In this document: piece by piece, positions 6,454 to 8,044 of the stretch
Layout of the letters: every line of letters begins with the position of its first letter
Position numbering within the stretch: the first letter of the stretch is position 1
Made by a program: the position numbers and the translations under genes
The notes under the pieces: generated by a model
Databases searched by the model: none
Seen by the model: only the letters and a program-made list of their open reading frames with translations
What the model was told of the DNA's origin: nothing
Source of the DNA: Solirubrobacterales bacterium
GTDB taxonomy: Bacteria; Actinomycetota; Thermoleophilia; Solirubrobacterales; Solirubrobacteraceae
Direction of reading: 5' to 3'
NCBI GenBank assembly: GCA_025964065.1
Contig: JAOPZO010000271.1
Location: 1-8,044, forward strand
Length of the DNA stretch: 8,044 nt

Positions 6454-7359
6454 TCAGGCCGAGGCGGGGACTGCGGCGCCGGAGGCGCGGGCGCCCTCGA
6501 CGGAGGAGATCGGCGCCGGCATCAACGCGGCGGCGGCGATGACCATGACGAACGCGACAGCCTGGATGACGATGCCGAGGGCGTCGCCGGCCAGGGGGTC
6601 GCCGAAGACGATGATGCCGCCGGCGATGCAGGAGATGTTGGCCGCGGTGCCGGTGATGGCGATGACGGAGACCGCCTCGCCGTCCTGCAGGCCCTTGGCG
6701 GAGGCGTAGAACGCGACCACGGAGGCCGCGATGCAGACGACGAGCCACGGGGACATGAGGCCGCCGACGAGACCCGCGTCGCCGACGAGGCCGGTGAGCG
6801 CCTTGATCGCGACGTCGGAGACGCCGAAGAGCACGCCGCTGGCGGCGCCGAGCATCATGCCGTGGTGCTCGTGCCCGCCGAGGCCGGCGCGCGGCCCCAG
6901 GATGAGCAGGCCCCCCAGGAAGAAGAGCCCGGCCTCGAAGGCGATCATCGCCGTCGTGGAGAAGGAGGAGTGCGAGCCCGAGGCCTGCGGGAGCGTCGCG
7001 ACGAGAAGCACGAGGCCCGTGCCGAGGAGCGCGAGGCCGATCCACTGCTTGCGACCGACGGCGATGCCGAAGAGCCGGTCGGCCATGACCGCGATCAGCA
7101 CGACGCCGCCGGCGAGCACGACCTGCACGGTGCTCATGGGCGCCAGCGCCAGCGCGGCGACGTGGAAGATGAAGGCGCTCGCCGCGACGGCCATGCCGAT
7201 CGCGAACCACTTCTGCGAGAAGAGGGACTTGCCGCTGCGGAGCGGGTGGCGGATGTCCACCGGGCACGCTTCACACGCGCCCTTGTGCTTCAGGAAGAAG
7301 CCCAGGTTGGTGACGACCGCGCACAGGAGCGCAAGCAGGATGCCGAGTTCGAGAGTCAT
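6454..7359 (-). CDS. DMT-superfamily (NIPA-like/EamA-like) membrane transporter
   Basis: This 301-residue, strongly hydrophobic protein has about nine to ten membrane segments, roughly at 3-23, 52-72, 76-98, 104-121, 138-155, 168-190, 198-221, 228-251 and 260-281. The first helix ends NLGFFLKHKG, which resembles the NIPA magnesium transporter branch of the drug/metabolite transporter superfamily. The internal two-repeat layout and length fit that superfamily. The substrate is unknown. The loop after helix 1 has a Cys-x-x-Cys pair (Cys29, Cys32), and another loop has His-Glu-His-His (163-166). The tail (282-301) is Ala/Ser-rich and probably cytoplasmic. The start is uncertain: ATG 7359 begins right at helix 1 but lacks a ribosome site. 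ATG 7422 adds 21 polar residues and sits after a GGGGGGGAG run (7436-7427). I prefer 7359 on family shape. It is divergent from the HAD gene and convergent with the hydrolase. Confidence 0.85.
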   Translation of the reverse strand: MTLELGILLALLCAVVTNLGFFLKHKGACEACPVDIRHPLRSGKSLFSQKWFAIGMAVAASAFIFHVAALALAPMSTVQVVLAGGVVLIAVMADRLFGIAVGRKQWIGLALLGTGLVLLVATLPQASGSHSSFSTTAMIAFEAGLFFLGGLLILGPRAGLGGHEHHGMMLGAASGVLFGVSDVAIKALTGLVGDAGLVGGLMSPWLVVCIAASVVAFYASAKGLQDGEAVSVIAITGTAANISCIAGGIIVFGDPLAGDALGIVIQAVAFVMVIAAAALMPAPISSVEGARASGAAVPASA

Positions 7360-7502
7360 AGGTGAGGGTGTGCAGCCGGGCCGGAGTCGGGTCGAGCCCG
7401 TGTGTGCGTCTGCGCTCCTCATCGGTCTCCCCCCCTGTGGGCTTGACCGATTCCCGCCGCCACGAGGACGGTAGCGAGATCGACCTAAAGAGAGGCTGAG
7501 GC
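7360..7502. promoter_or_regulatory. Divergent control region between the transporter and HAD genes
   Basis: These 143 bases (80 if the transporter starts at 7422) must carry both outward promoters. I see TTGACC at 7443-7448, like a -35 box for the plus strand, but no convincing -10 at normal distance. AGAGAGG at 7489-7495, 7 bases before the ATG, is a good ribosome site for the HAD gene. The GC-poorer stretch TAAAGAGAG (7486-7494) stands out from its surroundings. For the minus strand, the purine run at 7427-7436 is a possible ribosome site for the longer transporter start. Confidence 0.4.
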
Positions 7503-8039
7503 ATGTCATCTGGCACGATGACCGGCCCCTTGTGTGACGAATATCCGTTCCAGCAGGCCAAACCGCTCCTTCTCGTCGACGTCGACGGGGTCATCTCGCT
7601 GTGGGGCTGGGGCGAAGCCGAGCGTCCACACGGCGCCTGGACGCTCGTGTCCGGGATCGCCCACTACCTGTCTCGCGAGGCCGCGGCGCGGATCGCGGCG
7701 CTGCAGGACGCGTTCGAGCTCGTCTGGTGCACGGGCTGGGAGGACCGGGCGAACGAGCACCTCCCCCACCTCGTCGGCCTGGGGCCGCTCCCCCACCTCT
7801 CGTTCGAGCGCCGCATGGCCGGCGCGGCCTCGCACGGTCACTGGAAGCTCGCGGCGATCGACGCCCACGCGGGCCCGGAGCGACCCCTGGCCTGGATCGA
7901 CGACGACCTCGGCCCGGCCTGCGAGGCGTGGGCCGCCGCCCGCCCCGGGCCGACGCTGCTCATCACGACCCTCCCGGCCGAGGGGTTCACCGCCGCGCAG
8001 GCGGCCGAGCTCCGCGCATGGGCCGCCGCGCGCGCCTGA
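7503..8039 (+). CDS. Small HAD-like hydrolase-fold protein
   Basis: This 178-residue protein carries the haloacid-dehalogenase-type motifs: motif I LLLVDVDGV (22-30) with Asp26 and Asp28, motif II Thr77 in WCTGWEDRAN (75-84), Lys115 in HWKLAAI as the likely motif III lysine, and motif IV WIDDDLG (131-137) with acidic Asp133-Asp135 for Mg2+. All key residues for a phosphatase-like active site are present, so hydrolysis of a phosphate ester is plausible, but the substrate is unknown. Only a short insert lies between motifs I and II (about 31-72), so there is at most a very small cap and substrates could be large. There is no signal peptide or membrane segment. The ATG at 7503 has a good ribosome site; a second ATG at 7518 would drop five residues and remains possible. 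The stop TGA is at 8037-8039. It is divergent from the transporter, and a functional link is not shown. Confidence 0.85.
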   Translation: MSSGTMTGPLCDEYPFQQAKPLLLVDVDGVISLWGWGEAERPHGAWTLVSGIAHYLSREAAARIAALQDAFELVWCTGWEDRANEHLPHLVGLGPLPHLSFERRMAGAASHGHWKLAAIDAHAGPERPLAWIDDDLGPACEAWAAARPGPTLLITTLPAEGFTAAQAAELRAWAAARA

Positions 8040-8044
8040 GCCCG

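Noticed and set aside
4994..7267. 757-residue minus-strand open frame spanning aminotransferase, promoter region, hydrolase and transporter
   Set aside because: It crosses several real genes and intergenic DNA with Arg/Gly/Pro-rich sequence; it is a by-product of few stop codons at high GC.
5659..7365. 568-residue plus-strand open frame over the hydrolase and transporter region
   Set aside because: Out of frame with the hydrolase and antisense to the transporter; repetitive Arg/Gly/Asp/Glu composition and no family motif.

Overview
The window is very GC-rich bacterial chromosome with strong G/C preference at third codon positions, GTG and TTG start codons and tightly packed genes. It looks like a high-GC actinobacterium. 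The NIPA-like transporter and the small HAD protein remind me of Thermoleophilia/Solirubrobacterales-type genomes, but that is an impression from memory, not a proven assignment. I see no tRNA, rRNA, CRISPR array, insertion sequence or phage gene.

Layout: (1) Positions 1-82, minus strand: the first 27 codons of a secreted protein whose gene runs off the left edge. (2) Positions 203-5457, minus strand: a four-gene block in transcription order class III omega-aminotransferase (start 5457), PucR-family regulator (start 4049), saccharopine-dehydrogenase-like oxidoreductase (start 2418) and alanine dehydrogenase (start 1330). The first two are 22 bases apart. The next two junctions are 4-base stop/start overlaps (GTGA, then ATGA), so this is almost certainly one operon with coupled translation. 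(3) Positions 5458-5581: a divergent control region. (4) Positions 5582-6379, plus strand: an alpha/beta hydrolase. (5) Positions 6372-6437: hairpins between convergent genes. (6) Positions 6454-7359, minus strand: a DMT/NIPA-like membrane transporter. (7) Positions 7360-7502: a second divergent control region. (8) Positions 7503-8039, plus strand: a small HAD-like protein.

How the block may work: the aminotransferase probably moves an amino group from an amine or omega-amino acid (a polyamine, GABA, beta-alanine or lysine-type substrate) onto pyruvate or another keto acid. If pyruvate is the acceptor, alanine dehydrogenase turns the resulting alanine back into pyruvate, releasing ammonium and NADH. 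The saccharopine-dehydrogenase-like protein is the unknown part. It may act on a secondary amine, imine or semialdehyde made in the same route. The PucR protein encoded inside the operon is the likely substrate-responsive regulator. The individual families are well known. The most interesting point is their combination as a self-regulated, translationally coupled amine-nitrogen release cassette. I did not find evidence for a wholly new type of system.
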